Assembly: GCA_016858145.1 (NCBI GenBank)
Contig: JAEHOE010000225.1
Span: forward strand, 40,196-104,195
Direction: 5' to 3'
DNA length: 64,000 nt
From: Edaphochlamys debaryana
Taxonomy: Eukaryota > Chlorophyta > Chlorophyceae > Chlamydomonadales
Made by a program: the position numbers and the translations under genes
Notes under the pieces: generated by a model
What the model saw: only the letters and a program-made list of their open reading frames with translations
Told to the model about the DNA's origin: nothing
Databases searched by the model: none
Shown: positions 1 to 11,000 of the stretch, in pieces
Layout of the letters: every line of letters begins with the position of its first letter
How positions within the stretch are numbered: position 1 is the first letter of the stretch

Positions 1-2
1 CG

Positions 3-284
3 CTGACGGCGCGGGAGCGCCTGGCTGCACGCATGGCCGCCCGGGCAGCTGCGGCGGGAGCCGGGGAGGCGGGCGACGGAGAGGGGGCACCAGGGGCGGG
101 GGCAGGGGCACCACGGGAGCGAGCCGCTGCCGGTCGGGCTGGCCGGGCCCTTCCGGTGCTCAGCAGCGACGAGGAGGCGAGGGCCCCGGTTGCCAGGCGC
201 AGGGCCGCGGGGGCGGCGCGGAGGCCAGGCGCGGGCGCGCAGGGCGCTCGGGCTGCAGTCGAGGACGACGAGGAGCTCCTGTAG
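3..284 (+). CDS. 3' end of an unidentified gene (partial)
   Basis: An open frame enters from the left edge in the frame starting at position 3 and stops at 282-284. The visible 93 or so residues are Ala/Gly/Arg-rich, begin LTARERLAARMAARAAAAG, and end with an acidic tail (VEDDEELL) after a short SDEEA patch. No domain is recognisable. The basic-then-acidic tail would suit a nuclear protein, but that is a guess. Calling it coding rests only on the open frame and the ordered charge pattern. A chance open frame in GC-rich DNA is possible. Confidence 0.35.
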   Translation: MTARERLAARMAARAAAAGAGEAGDGEGAPGAGAGAPRERAAAGRAGRALPVLSSDEEARAPVARRRAAGAARRPGAGAQGARAAVEDDEELL

Positions 285-799
285 AGGGGCCGGAGGCGCA
301 CCGCGGCGACGCAGGTGTGCCTGGCCGGGACGCAGAGCCACTCCAGGCTCGATAGACGGACAAAGCGCGATCTTAGGTAGAAGCAGGGCAGGGCGCTGGG
401 CTGGAGGCACGGTGGAGGGTAGGGCCCGGAAGAACATGGGCTGGTTGTTGAATGGCAGATGGTGAAGCGCAGATGGTGACAGAATATCAGGCAGAAGCAG
501 GGCAGTGTGAAGAGGTGTTTCGCGTACTTGCAAAGCCGTACCCCGCGCATGTACTCGAGGCTCGACTTGGGACGCCCACGTACCTACCACGGCTGGTGAG
601 CTCATATCAAAGCCAATTCCAATATCAAGCCCAGCGCGAGCCATGATATCGCCAATCGTCGCAACCTGACTCCTGGCGCGCTGGCCGAGGAGCCGCGTGC
701 TATGAAGTTACAAGCCGCCCCAAAGCTTCCGACGTAGAGCGCTTTTGGTCGCTGGTGACACGGAAGAGAGCGCTCGTTGCTGCGCAGAGCGGGGCCGCG
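285..799. other. Intergenic, upstream of cyclase gene A
   Basis: No gene is supported here. A ~19-base stretch of the form aggYagaagcagggcagKg occurs twice, near 376 and 488. The stretch probably holds the 3' UTR of the left-edge gene and the promoter of gene A. Confidence 0.4.
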
Positions 800-3700
800 A
801 TGTGGCTCTGCGGCCTCCCGCGCTTGCGGAAGAAGTCGCGTTACCAAGGTGAGGACAAGCCAAAACCTTGAGAGCTCAAACTCTTGCTGGTGGCACACGC
901 GCAACGCGCAAGTCTTGTCGCAATCCTACCCGTCCGCAGCCGATGGCAGCCAACCCAATACCGCCGCACTCAAGAACCTTTGTCAAGAGGAGAGCGCCCT
1001 GCAGCGTGGCTCGGGCGCTGAACCCTCTAGCATCCCTGCCGTCGATGGCGTTCTGGATGCCCTGCCCTTCCCGGTAACGCTGGTGGACGCAGCCGCATCT
1101 CAACATCATCCGGTGCTGCAACAAAATGACGCCAGTCGAAGGTACGAGACAAAGCAGTTGGGACGAGCGGCCTGACGCCCAGGACGGGGCCCACGACCGT
1201 GGCCTCAAGCTCACACCCGCGTGCTCTTCCCACGTGCGTACAGATTTTGGGGCGACGCGCCCCTGCAGACGTCACCGCTCGAGCACCTCTTCAAGCAAGG
1301 GACTGATACTACCCTCCAGGCGGTGCTGGAGGTACTGGAGGCAGAGGGCCAGTGGCGAGGTGCGGCGACTGCATTTCGGGCCTGGGTGCAAGCTCCGGAG
1401 GATTGCATGAACCACGTCTGAGCGCAATACCCTCGCCACAACCCCTAGGTCTGCTGCGAGTGGCAGGCCCTGTGACGCTGCCGGCAGGGGAGACCGGGCT
1501 GCCAGCTTCTGGGGCTGTGCTGCGGCCTCCAGACTTGGCGGCAGCCCCGCCTTTCTATTCTTCCCCGCCGGCATCACCCTTTGCCACCGTCCAAGCCATC
1601 CAGCAGGCTGAGGCCTTCCCGCTCATGCCTGTCCCCGCGAGCAGCCTCCGCCGTCGCCCACCACCCTTCCTCGACAGCGACCCCAGCCGCCCCGACTTGC
1701 TCCCTCTCCTCTCCGCCCCTCTGCCCCTGCCGCCACTACCGCCTTTTCGCCCCTGCCGCGCCCACGGCAGCTCACCGGACCCGGCTGGGCCCCTCATGGG
1801 CCTGGGCTTGGGCTGCAGGGCCGACGGCCGCTACAGCTCTACCGGGCCCAGCGGCTCCGACGCGGCCGCTGCCTGGAGCCGCGCAATGACCCCCGAGTCA
1901 AGCGCCTGCACCCCCATCACCACCGACACGCGGCTCACGGACCCCGCCTCCTCGGCGCCCTGGCATAAGCTGGACTGGCCGGCCCCTGCGCTGGCCTCCT
2001 CCAGCATGGGCACCACCGGCATGACCCTGCCCGCCTCGGAGGATCGCTGCCTCACCACGGGCCAGCTCAGCATCGGGGCGCCGCCGTCGCTGCCCCTGGG
2101 CGGGCGGGCGCGGGCCCACGCTAGTAGCCTGGGCGGCGCATCCACCGGGCCCGTCTGCGACGGCGCCGAGACGGCCCCGGGGTCGGCTTACAACAGCAGC
2201 GCCTCGCTCCGCAGGCCCTGGAGCACGGCCGCGTTCCGTCGAGCGAGCTGCGGGCCATCCCTGGACGCTCTGCAGCAGCAGCGAGAGCGGCAGCAGCTAG
2301 CCATGCTGGAGGGCCTGAGGTCGAGCGCTTGGGCCACGATCCTGCACGATGCCAGGTCGCCCAAGAGCACGTGCCAGGGCAGCGCGGACGGCTCGGGCAC
2401 GGCCGATAGCCTGCTGCGGAAGGACAGCGAACGCACGCAGGACTGCATCGCGGCGCCGGCTTCGTCCCTGGGCTCTTCGGGGCTGTTTGGGCACCGCATC
2501 TGCGGATCCGCCGCCAGGTCGACTGCAGCGGTGGCCCGCGGCATGTTGCGCGGTCCCAGCCAGCGGCACGCGTCCGAGGGGCTGAGCCGGACCGTGGAGG
2601 AGGGCCCCGAGGGGGGGGCGGTGGGGCTGCACGCTGCGGAGTCTATTGAGGCGGGCACCAGCCCCTCGGGCCAGGCGGGGGCCATGCTGCGGCTTATCGG
2701 CATGGTAAGCTAGCGCGGGCGGGAGAAGGGCTCATCAAGGGTTTGTGGAGAAGCCCGCAGCTTGTGCCTAGAAGGGCTTGCTGACGGCGCGGCGTTGACG
2801 AACCGTTGGGGTTGTAAACGTGGTCTGCAGAATCTCATTCATGCCATCCAAAGTCGCATTTATGCCATCCGTGCTTCTCCTCCTGCCCATTCAGGCCATG
2901 GCCACGGCGGGGGCGCGTCCGCCGCCAACTTCGCCCCTCTCCTCCTCGCCGCCGTGCGACCTCGCGGCTGCGCTGCGCGCCGCGGCACTGCCTGGCTCCT
3001 GCAGCCGCCCCGCAGCGCAGCATTGTCCGGGCGGGCAGGCCGCAGGGTCCCCGCGGGGAATGTCCGGCCCGAGCCCGCTGCTGGCACCGCTGGGCGGCGT
3101 CCTGGTAGAGGCTCCAGACACAGCGCACTTGCACCCGTCCTTTTGGCGCGGCAGCGAGCCCCCAGCCCTGCCCTCGCAGACCCGCAGGAGCGCATCCTCC
3201 ACCGCTCCGCTCGCTGCCATGGGCCCCTCCGTCCCGCCCCCCGCCGCCGCCTCCACCCTGCACCTCGCCACACCTCCCTTCCAGAGCTCCGCCGCCGCTC
3301 CCGCCCCAGACCTCGCCGCGCCTGCTCCCTCTAGTGACGACGGCACGGTTCCCCTGGGCGTCGCCCCTAAGGCCAGCTCCACGGGCTTCGTTGACGTGCC
3401 CTCCGGCGCCCCGGGCACCGCCTCGGAGCGTCGTGTGTCCATCGCCTCTCTGCTCCATAGCACGATGGGCGCGCGGGGCAGCACGAGCAGCTTCGTGACC
3501 ATAGGGCCGGCCTGCGGGGCTGCAGCCGACGCGGCGGCCTCCCGCCACGCGCAGGCCTCCAGGCAGGGGGCCCGGGAGCTGCCGCTGGAGGCCTCGCTGC
3601 TGCTCTCCAGCCTCACGCTCATGGAGGCCCCCGGGCCCCCGAGCTGCGGCAGCAACGGCACAGCGAGCAGCCCAACGCTGCTGGCGCCGTCGGTTGCGCC

Positions 3701-5487
3701 GGTCGTCGGGCCTGTGCAGCGCGGGCGGGGTGCACCCGTGGCCGGAGGCAGCCACCGCCTGCAGGAGCAGGAGCCGGAGCCTCAGGGCCATGTCGCGATG
3801 GGCGGGCAGCTTCCAGCCATCTTGCTCGAGCCTCGAGGCGCGGAGCCGAGCAGGTCACGGGATGCCCGGGCAGGGGCCGCGCTCCCTGGCCACGCGGTCA
3901 ACAGCGGTCCGCAGCCCGGTCCCACCTGCCTGTGGCACGAGGTGTGGCTGCGGAGGTTCGTGCACCCCCAGCTCCAACACCCCGTGATCCTCATCGTTCA
4001 GGTGAGCTGAGTCCCAACTAGAGGCGCCGCCCAAAGCGATGGGCTACGGCCCCCATAACCTGTGCCCTAGAAGGCGATGACCTTAGGCACCTGGCCCCCG
4101 CCTGCCCCGCCTGCAGAATGACGTGTCCTCCCGCATCTGGGCCGAGCGGCAGCTGGCACGCGTGGTGAGCCGGGGTTTACTGGGGTGGCCTTCTGTGGCT
4201 AAGTGGTGCCTTGCCGCGGCAGCATCCCTGAGCAACAAGCCCGTTGCTTTCGCTCCGCAGGTGGCGGCTGAGCACACGCTGCTCGAGGGCATCTTCCCGC
4301 ATCACGTCATCCAGCACATCGCCACAGCCGCAGCGGAGGCGGCGGAGGACAGCGCAGAGGGTCACGCGCTGGGGCCAGCGGGGCAGGGCCCTGCAGCGGG
4401 CCCGGTGGACCCTCACCTTCCCGCCATCCGCGGCGACACGTTCCTGCATCTGGCCACATCGCACAAGGCTCTTACGGTGCTCTTCTGCGACATCCAGGTG
4501 GGCTAGTGCACCACCGGGCGTGCCTCGCTAGCAAGCCGTCAGGAAGGACATAGGGCCCCTTGTACATGTCTGTTGTAGTTTCTCCCGATTGAGCTGCTTC
4601 CACCCGCTACCTACCCCCTTGTGCTAGGGCTTCACGCCCATGTGCAAGGAGGTCCCTCCGATGGCGGTTATGGCGTTCCTCAACGACCTCTTCACGCGCC
4701 TGGATGGGCTCCTCGGCCAGTACGGCGTGTATAAGGTACGGCGCATGTGCAATGCTGGTGTGTCGTACTAGTCGTACTGCGTGAGGCTGTCGGGAAAGCG
4801 TGGCTTAACGCTGATGCTATCCCTACCGCAGGTGGAGACCATCGGTGACTGCTACGTGGCTGCTGGCGGGCTGATGAAGGAGGACGAGCAGACGGGGGCC
4901 GTGACGGTGCGGTCGGACGACGTCGACCCTCAGCACGCGCACCGCACCGTGCAGTTTGCAAAGGTGGGGTCGGCGAACTGGAGTGCGGAGTGGGGGCGGC
5001 GAACTGGAGTGCGGAATGCGTACCTTGAGGGGTACTGTGGGGCCATGCCCTTACGACTCCTATGGACCCCGCCCCCTCAGGCCCTGCTGCGCGCTGCGGC
5101 TGGCGTCACCCTGCCCACCACGGGCCAGCCGGTGCGCCTCCGCGTGGGCATCCACAGCGGCCCCGCCATGAGCGGCGTGGTGGGCACCCGCATGCCCCGC
5201 TTCTGCCTCTTCGGCGACACCATGAACACGGCATCCCGCATGGTGAGGCCAGCACTATCTACTGCCATGTCGATCTCTTGAAGCCTTGCATGTTTGCACT
5301 CCTGGCTTCCAGAGCCTGACCTCCCTCTTCCCCTTCTCCGCAGGAGAGCACGGGCGAGCCCGGGGCCATCCACGTGAGCGAGGCCACCCGGGACCTGGTG
5401 CCCGGGGAGGCGTGGCTGGCCACCGGGGGAGTGGAGGTCAAGGGCAAGGGGGTCATGGACACATTCTTATTGAGACCTTCGCATTGA
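800..5487 (+). CDS. PAS-linked guanylyl cyclase, copy A
   Basis: Predicted class III nucleotidyl cyclase making cGMP from GTP. Exons: 800-848, 940-1141, 1244-1359, 1449-2704, 2895-4001, 4117-4164, 4261-4497, 4628-4735, 4832-4963, 5081-5242, 5344-5487. Phases agree throughout and the sum is 1186 codons plus stop. Catalytic residues are visible: metal Asp in LFCDIQGFT and ETIGDCYV, guanine-selecting Glu (KVETIGD) and Cys (RFCLFGDT), and transition-state Asn/Arg in NTASR. Just upstream is a PAS/PAC-like end ([24 protein letters not shown]). The N-terminus has a weak PAS beginning (ALPFPVTLV), and low-complexity sequence lies between. It is the shortest copy. The segment equivalent to [16 protein letters not shown] in B and C is replaced by unrelated sequence, and exon 2 is split at 1142. 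No membrane segment was seen, so the protein is probably soluble. The start codon is inferred from phase agreement among the three copies. Confidence 0.85.
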
Positions 5488-5869
5488 AAGGTCCGTGGGC
5501 CTGGGCCCGCGCAGGAATCTGTAGCTCAGCTGACCTGTATGATGCACGGCCTGCAGTGCATTGGGGAAAGGAGTGCGGAGGAGCCAAGTTAGACACCTGC
5601 CTTTAGTAGTGGACTGTGGAGTGTGGGCCAGTGCCCACAAATGACGTCTGGCGTGCGGGGTGGCGCATGAAAAGCACAATTATTAGCATAATGCGCCATA
5701 ACCGGCATGCAATCGCATTCTAGACTTCTAGTGATACCTTCTGATCTGTGTACGTACCGGTCCTTACTATGCCCATTGCAACCAGTTAGCGTTGCTCATC
5801 TACGCCATAAGGTGTTCTCAAGCCAAGTTGGCCTTGCTTCTTCCATCCACCTGCCTGCAACTGGTGCCA
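5488..5869. other. Intergenic, 3' of cyclase A
   Basis: No gene recognised. The stretch contains the 3' UTR of copy A and the left junction of the retroelement fragment. Confidence 0.4.
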
Positions 5870-7510
5870 TAGGCTGGTTTTGCCTGGTTTTGCCTTGCTG
5901 TTTTGTGTGCCTAAGCCGGGTAGTGGGTCGTGGCGTCTTGTTGCCAACCTGAAGCGCATGAACATTGCGCAGAAGGGGTACACGTGTCGGTATGAGTCGC
6001 TGCGCACTCTGCGGCGCATGCCGGTCACGGGGTCCTGGATGGTGAAGGTGGATCTTGCGGATGCGTATTACCACATCCCGATCCGTGCGTCCGACCGGCG
6101 GTACTTCTGCTTTCGGTTCTGCGGGCGCATGTACGTGATGAATTCGCTGGCTATGGGCTGGCTGAACTCGCCGTACTACTTCACCAAAGCCATGCGTTGT
6201 GTGGTGCGTTTTTGGCGTGACCCGGTGTCGGCGGTGGGCTCGGGGCGCACACGCTTGCGCCCCCCGATGCCCCCGCATCAGTTCTTCGCCCCCTCCCACC
6301 AGCGCTCGGTGGGCAGGTACGGCACGCGGGTGCTGCCGTACCTAGATGATTTCCTGCTGCTGTTCGCTTCGCAGGAGCAGGCTCGTGCAGGGGGTGCGTG
6401 GGTGCGGGATGTGATTCAGTTCCTGGGTTTGTCTTGTCATCCAACCAAGTGTGAGTGGGAGCCTTCGCAGCGCGTGTATCACCTCAGCTTAATGGTGAAC
6501 GCTGCGGACGGGCTTTTTGAGGTGCCGGCCGACAAGATGGCCAAGCTGCGGCGCCTGGCGGTGGGCCTGCGGGTGACCGCCAAGAAAAACCGGCGTCTTG
6601 TGTCTAAGCGTGATTTGGCAAAGCTGTGTGGGTTTGCCCAGAGTGTCAAGCTGGCGCTGGTGCCGGCGCCCTTGTTTCTCCGGAATTTGTACGACGACCT
6701 GTCCCAGCCCGTTGGTTGGTCGGGCAAGGTGCGGCTGTCCCGGGGCTCTCTACGGGACTTAGACTGGTGGGCAGACTTGCCCCCCACGTCCTGCTCTGCT
6801 GCCATCCACCAGGGCGTCGCCTCTGTTGAACTCTCGGTGGATGCGTCGTCGCACTCTTGGGGTGCGGTGTGTCATGGGCGTGTTGCGCGTGGCGTGTGGG
6901 GTTTGGAGGAGCGGTCGCAGCACATCAACTGGAAGGAGCTGCGGGCCGTACGGTATGCGCTCATGTCGTTCTTGCCGTTGGTGTCTAAGCGTGTGGTTTT
7001 GGTGCACGAGGATAACACCACCACGCAGGCGGTGCTGGGGCGGCTGTCCTCACGCTCCCCCGCCCTCCATGCGGAAATGCGGTTGTTGTGGGAGTTTCTT
7101 CAGGCCCACAGCATCGAGCTGCAAGTGGTGCGGGTGGCGAGCGCGGATAACGAGGCCGACGCCCCCTCGCGCATGGTGGAGCGCTACGATTACCGGTTGC
7201 ACCGGCAGTGGTTTAACTTGTTGGAGCGGCGTTTTGGACCGCACGGGGTGGATCTGTTTGCGTCACATCTAAATACACATTTGGCGCGGTTCTTTTAGCG
7301 GTATCATTGCCCGGGTCCGCCGGGGTGGATGCGTTGCAGCAGCTGTGGGCCGGCCTTAACGCTTATGGCTGCCCCCCGGTGGAACCCGACTTTCTCTTGG
7401 CGGTGGTGCAGAAAATTCGGGAGGAGCGCGCCAACGTCACCCTCGTCGTGCCGTATTGGCCCGCGCAGGCGTGGTGGCAACAACTCATGGAGCTGGGGAC
7501 CGCGGGGCCC
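5870..7510 (+). mobile_element. DIRS-like retrotransposon fragment (RT-RNase H), decayed
   Basis: The frame at 5880-7298 encodes a reverse transcriptase followed directly by RNase H. RT motifs: FCVPKPGSGSWRLVANLKR (fingers), KVDLADAYYHIPI (motif A Asp), LAMGWLNSPYYFTKAM (motif B) and LPYLDDFLLLF (motif C). RNase H carboxylates appear in order in VDASSHSWGAV, NWKELRAV, EDNTTTQAVL and NEADAPSR. A stop at 7296-7298 is followed by a frame change. The downstream segment (VVPYWPAQAWW, about 7307-7510) resembles the region after RNase H in DIRS-type polyproteins. No gag, integrase, tyrosine recombinase or terminal repeats were seen, so it is a truncated dead copy. A Ty3-like origin is the main alternative. 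It sits between two tandem cyclase genes. Confidence 0.75.
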
Positions 7511-8069
7511 AGAGGCAGTGGGCCCCTCAGCGCAGCAGGATGTAACAAGAATGGCAGAATGGCAGTGCGGCCCCAGCCCCCGGTCTAAAGCCCAGTACGC
7601 TGCTCGGGCACGCGCTCAGCTCTCGACCGGAGTTCGTTCATGTTTCGCGCCATCGCCCATCCGCGTGGCAGAGGCGGGTCGCGCGCCCTCTCTCACGGTC
7701 ATGTTTACTGTGCATCTTCTACTCGTGCCTGTGCTGTGCCGGTATAAAAGTCGGAAAAAGGCGAGCCGGCGTGGTGCACTGAGAAGTCCGTACGGCTGTG
7801 AATTGGCATTACTGGGTCAGCCTCGACTTGCGAATGCTCGCTTGCGGACGGAATTAGATTCTATTACACTACACCCGTAAGCGATACAGTAGGCTACCAT
7901 ACCAGCAATCCGGGGAAGCTCGTTACTTTGCGTCCCCCGAGACAGTCATTTTGCGCAGTGCCCCAGCCGCGCGCGAAACCAGACGTGGGCTGCGCCGAGC
8001 CAATGGCCAGCTGCTAGCTCCTTGCTTACTGCCCGCGAGGAGCAGCAGGCCTGGTTCGCTTCACTCGAG
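7511..8069. other. Intergenic, upstream of cyclase gene B
   Basis: No gene is supported. A CCAAT motif lies near 8000, about 70 bases before the proposed start of copy B. Confidence 0.4.
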
Positions 8070-11000
8070 ATGTGGCTTTGTGGGCTGCCCCTTGACAAGC
8101 TCCTGCCATCGAGAATCAGACGACGTAAGTTCGCGTTTGAAGGAGCCGAACCTCGGCCGAGCCGAGGACCAAGCCGGCGGAGATACGATGCTGAGCGCAC
8201 TGGCTTGTTTTTACTACAGGGCAAGGGCCTTTGCACAAGGAAGATGATCTGTCCGTGATAGTCACTGCCAACAACAAGTGTGCGGACCGCGGGCAAGAAG
8301 CACCATGCGCCGCAGCACCAGCAGCGGCACAGTCGGCTGCGGCGCTACTTGCGGTCCTCGATCACCTACCTTTCCCAGTGTAAGCACCTGACGTGTGTCC
8401 AGTGTTGGCTTTGCGTGGCACGCCGGTCTGACTCTGCCCAACTGCTAAAACCCGCCCGCCATCCTCCGCCGGCTGCACTGTCCCCCTGCACCACAGAACC
8501 CTCATCCTCGCGGAGGACACCTCCACGGTCCTCATGCAGAACCCCGCCAGCGTCGAGGAGCACGGGCGGCTGGTGGGGCTCGCCGGCGGGGGCCCGGGCT
8601 TCCTGCATGACCATGTCTTCGTGATGGCAGACGAGGCGACACGCCAGGAGGCCCAGGACGCGCTTGCAGCGCTGGCCAGCTGGAGGGGTAAGCGCTGAAG
8701 GGGGGAGGGGCGGAGTGATGTTTGGGAAAAGCTGCGGTCTTGGGCCCACGGCAGCAGCAAGGGCTTGCAGCCTTGCACCCAGTCCAGGCCCTTCAAAGTT
8801 AGCCGCAGCCGCAGTCGACCCCCGCCCCCACCGTGCTCTAACCGGCCCGACTCATCCCCTCCTCTCGCAGGCCTCCTGCGCGTGCCACCGCCGCGCGTGC
8901 TGACCTCCGGCAACGCGCTGGCCGAGGCTCGAGAAACCGCACAAAGCTGCCCTGGACAGCCAGATCAGGTGGGCATCAGTGCTCACGGCGGCAGAGCATG
9001 AACACCAATAATCTCCCGTATTGTTTGCATCCACGGCCCTGACCCTGCACCACGTCCTCCTGCAATCTCTCCCCGGCAGGAGTTCACCATCAGTCTATCA
9101 TCCGGCGGGCGGGCCTCCGGGATGGCGTCGCCGCCAAGCAGCCGCCCGGTCCCAGTCTCCACGCCGCTGGCAGGCGCAGAGGCGGCAGCGCTCTGCTCCA
9201 GCCAGGTGCCCCACTCCACGCAGCTGGTCAGCAACGGCACGCTTCCCTGCTTGAGCACGCACGCCGGCCCGGCCCACTCGCCCTTCTTCTCGCGGCGCGG
9301 CCCCCCGCTCTCACACGACCCCTCTGGAGGCTTGGCGAGCTGCGTAGACGGCGCTTACGCACGCTCCTCCTGCACCGTCACCACCCAGCGCACCAGCGGC
9401 GTCTGCACCATCGCCGCCACGGAGCCCCTGCCCAGCCGCTCCTCAACGGACGCCCTGATCCGCCTCGAGATGCGGGACGGCGACGACTCGAGCCGCATCA
9501 GCGCGACGCCGGAGCCCAGCGGCGCCGGGCAGCGGCGGCGCTACAGCGGCGCCACGCCGCCGCCGCCGCAGGCCGCCGCCAGCGGCGGCGGCTGCAGCGG
9601 CAGGTGTGGCAGCGTGGACAGCCTGCCGCGATCGCAGCTCGCTTCCGCGCTCGGCTCGGGCGGCGGTGGAGAAGAGGGGCTGGAGGTGAGCGGCGACAGC
9701 CGCAGGTGCGCGGGCGCCGGCAGCGGCCGGGTCATGGCGGGGTCGCCGGGGCCGGGGCACCTGCGTGGTGGGCAGGGCTCCGTCCACAGCAGCTTCACAA
9801 CCCCGCGCGGCAGCGCGATGGGCGCGCGGAGCAGCGTCGGTGGCATCATGTACGACACGGGTGACCCTTCGTCGCCGTACCACTTGCCGCGGCACCCCTC
9901 CCGCGCCGACAGCCGCCGCGGCGCCGCCAGGGCGGCTGCGGACGGCGCCCCCAGCGGCGCCGTCTCCACGGCGCGCTCCCACTCGCAGGCCCACGCCTCC
10001 CGCTCCCACCCCGCCGAGCAGCAGCGCCAGCTGCTCAGCGGCCTCCAGACCAGCGCCTGGTCCACCCTGATGCGAGGCCCCTCGGGAACTCCCACCTCCC
10101 CGCACGGCGCGTTCGGGCGGGGGCGCAGCTTCAGGAACATGCCCGTCGGCCCCCCGGCCAGCTCCTCACCAGACGGCCGCGCGTGCCCCAGCGGCGGCGG
10201 CTCGGCAAGCGGCGCCGCTGACGTCATCCCCAGCGCCACGATTGCCCCCGACCAGGACCTGTCCATGACCCCCAGGTCCCATGCGCAGCCCGCGGCTGCA
10301 GGGCTCATGACCCTTGCGCCCTGTGACTCGGTCGACTCCTACGCGCTGCCGCCCTCGCCGATCGGCGCCGCCGCCGCGTCCCAGAGCCCCGGCGGTGGCA
10401 GCCGCCAGCACAGCAATGCCGCCGTCAACGCGCTCGCAGGCTGGGCGCCGCCGTCAAGCCTGGGCCGGCCCAGCGACCCGCTGGCTGTGCTGTCGCCCAC
10501 GTCCTCCAACACCGCCGCGTCGCTCCGAGGCATTGACTCGGTGATCGCGGACTCACACAACAGCCTGCGCTGCGTGGCGGGCGGGCTGGCGGTGCCCTTG
10601 AGCCACTCGTTCGGCACCAACCCCGGCAGCGGCGGAGGCGCCGCGGGCTCGGCCATGTCGGCAGCGGGCAGCGGCGGCGCCATGACGCGGCTGCTGGGCA
10701 TCACACTGGTGGGTAGATAGCGCCTAGGCTGCGAGCTGCTGGCTGTCCTGAGGCCCTGTTAGCCCTGCTTCCTCTCTCTGGCCGCCACCGCGTCGCGCTC
10801 TCTACGAAACCCTCTCGCCCCTTCTTACGCCCTACTTACTCCCCTGACCTTTCCCGAACCCGCCTCGCCCTCTGCAGGCCACCGTGGCTTCGCGGCGGCG
10901 CGCTTCCTCCGTCATCCCCAGCCCCCTGGAGCCCATGCTGCGCTACGGCGGCGGCGGCGGCGGCGGCGGCGGCCCAGACCTGACCTGCCGCGTCTCGCCC

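Noticed and set aside
9443..10105. Long minus-strand open frames across the cyclase low-complexity exons
   Set aside because: Antisense of biased Ser/Pro/Ala/Gly codons; the plus-strand frame is spliced in phase and conserved among the three copies.
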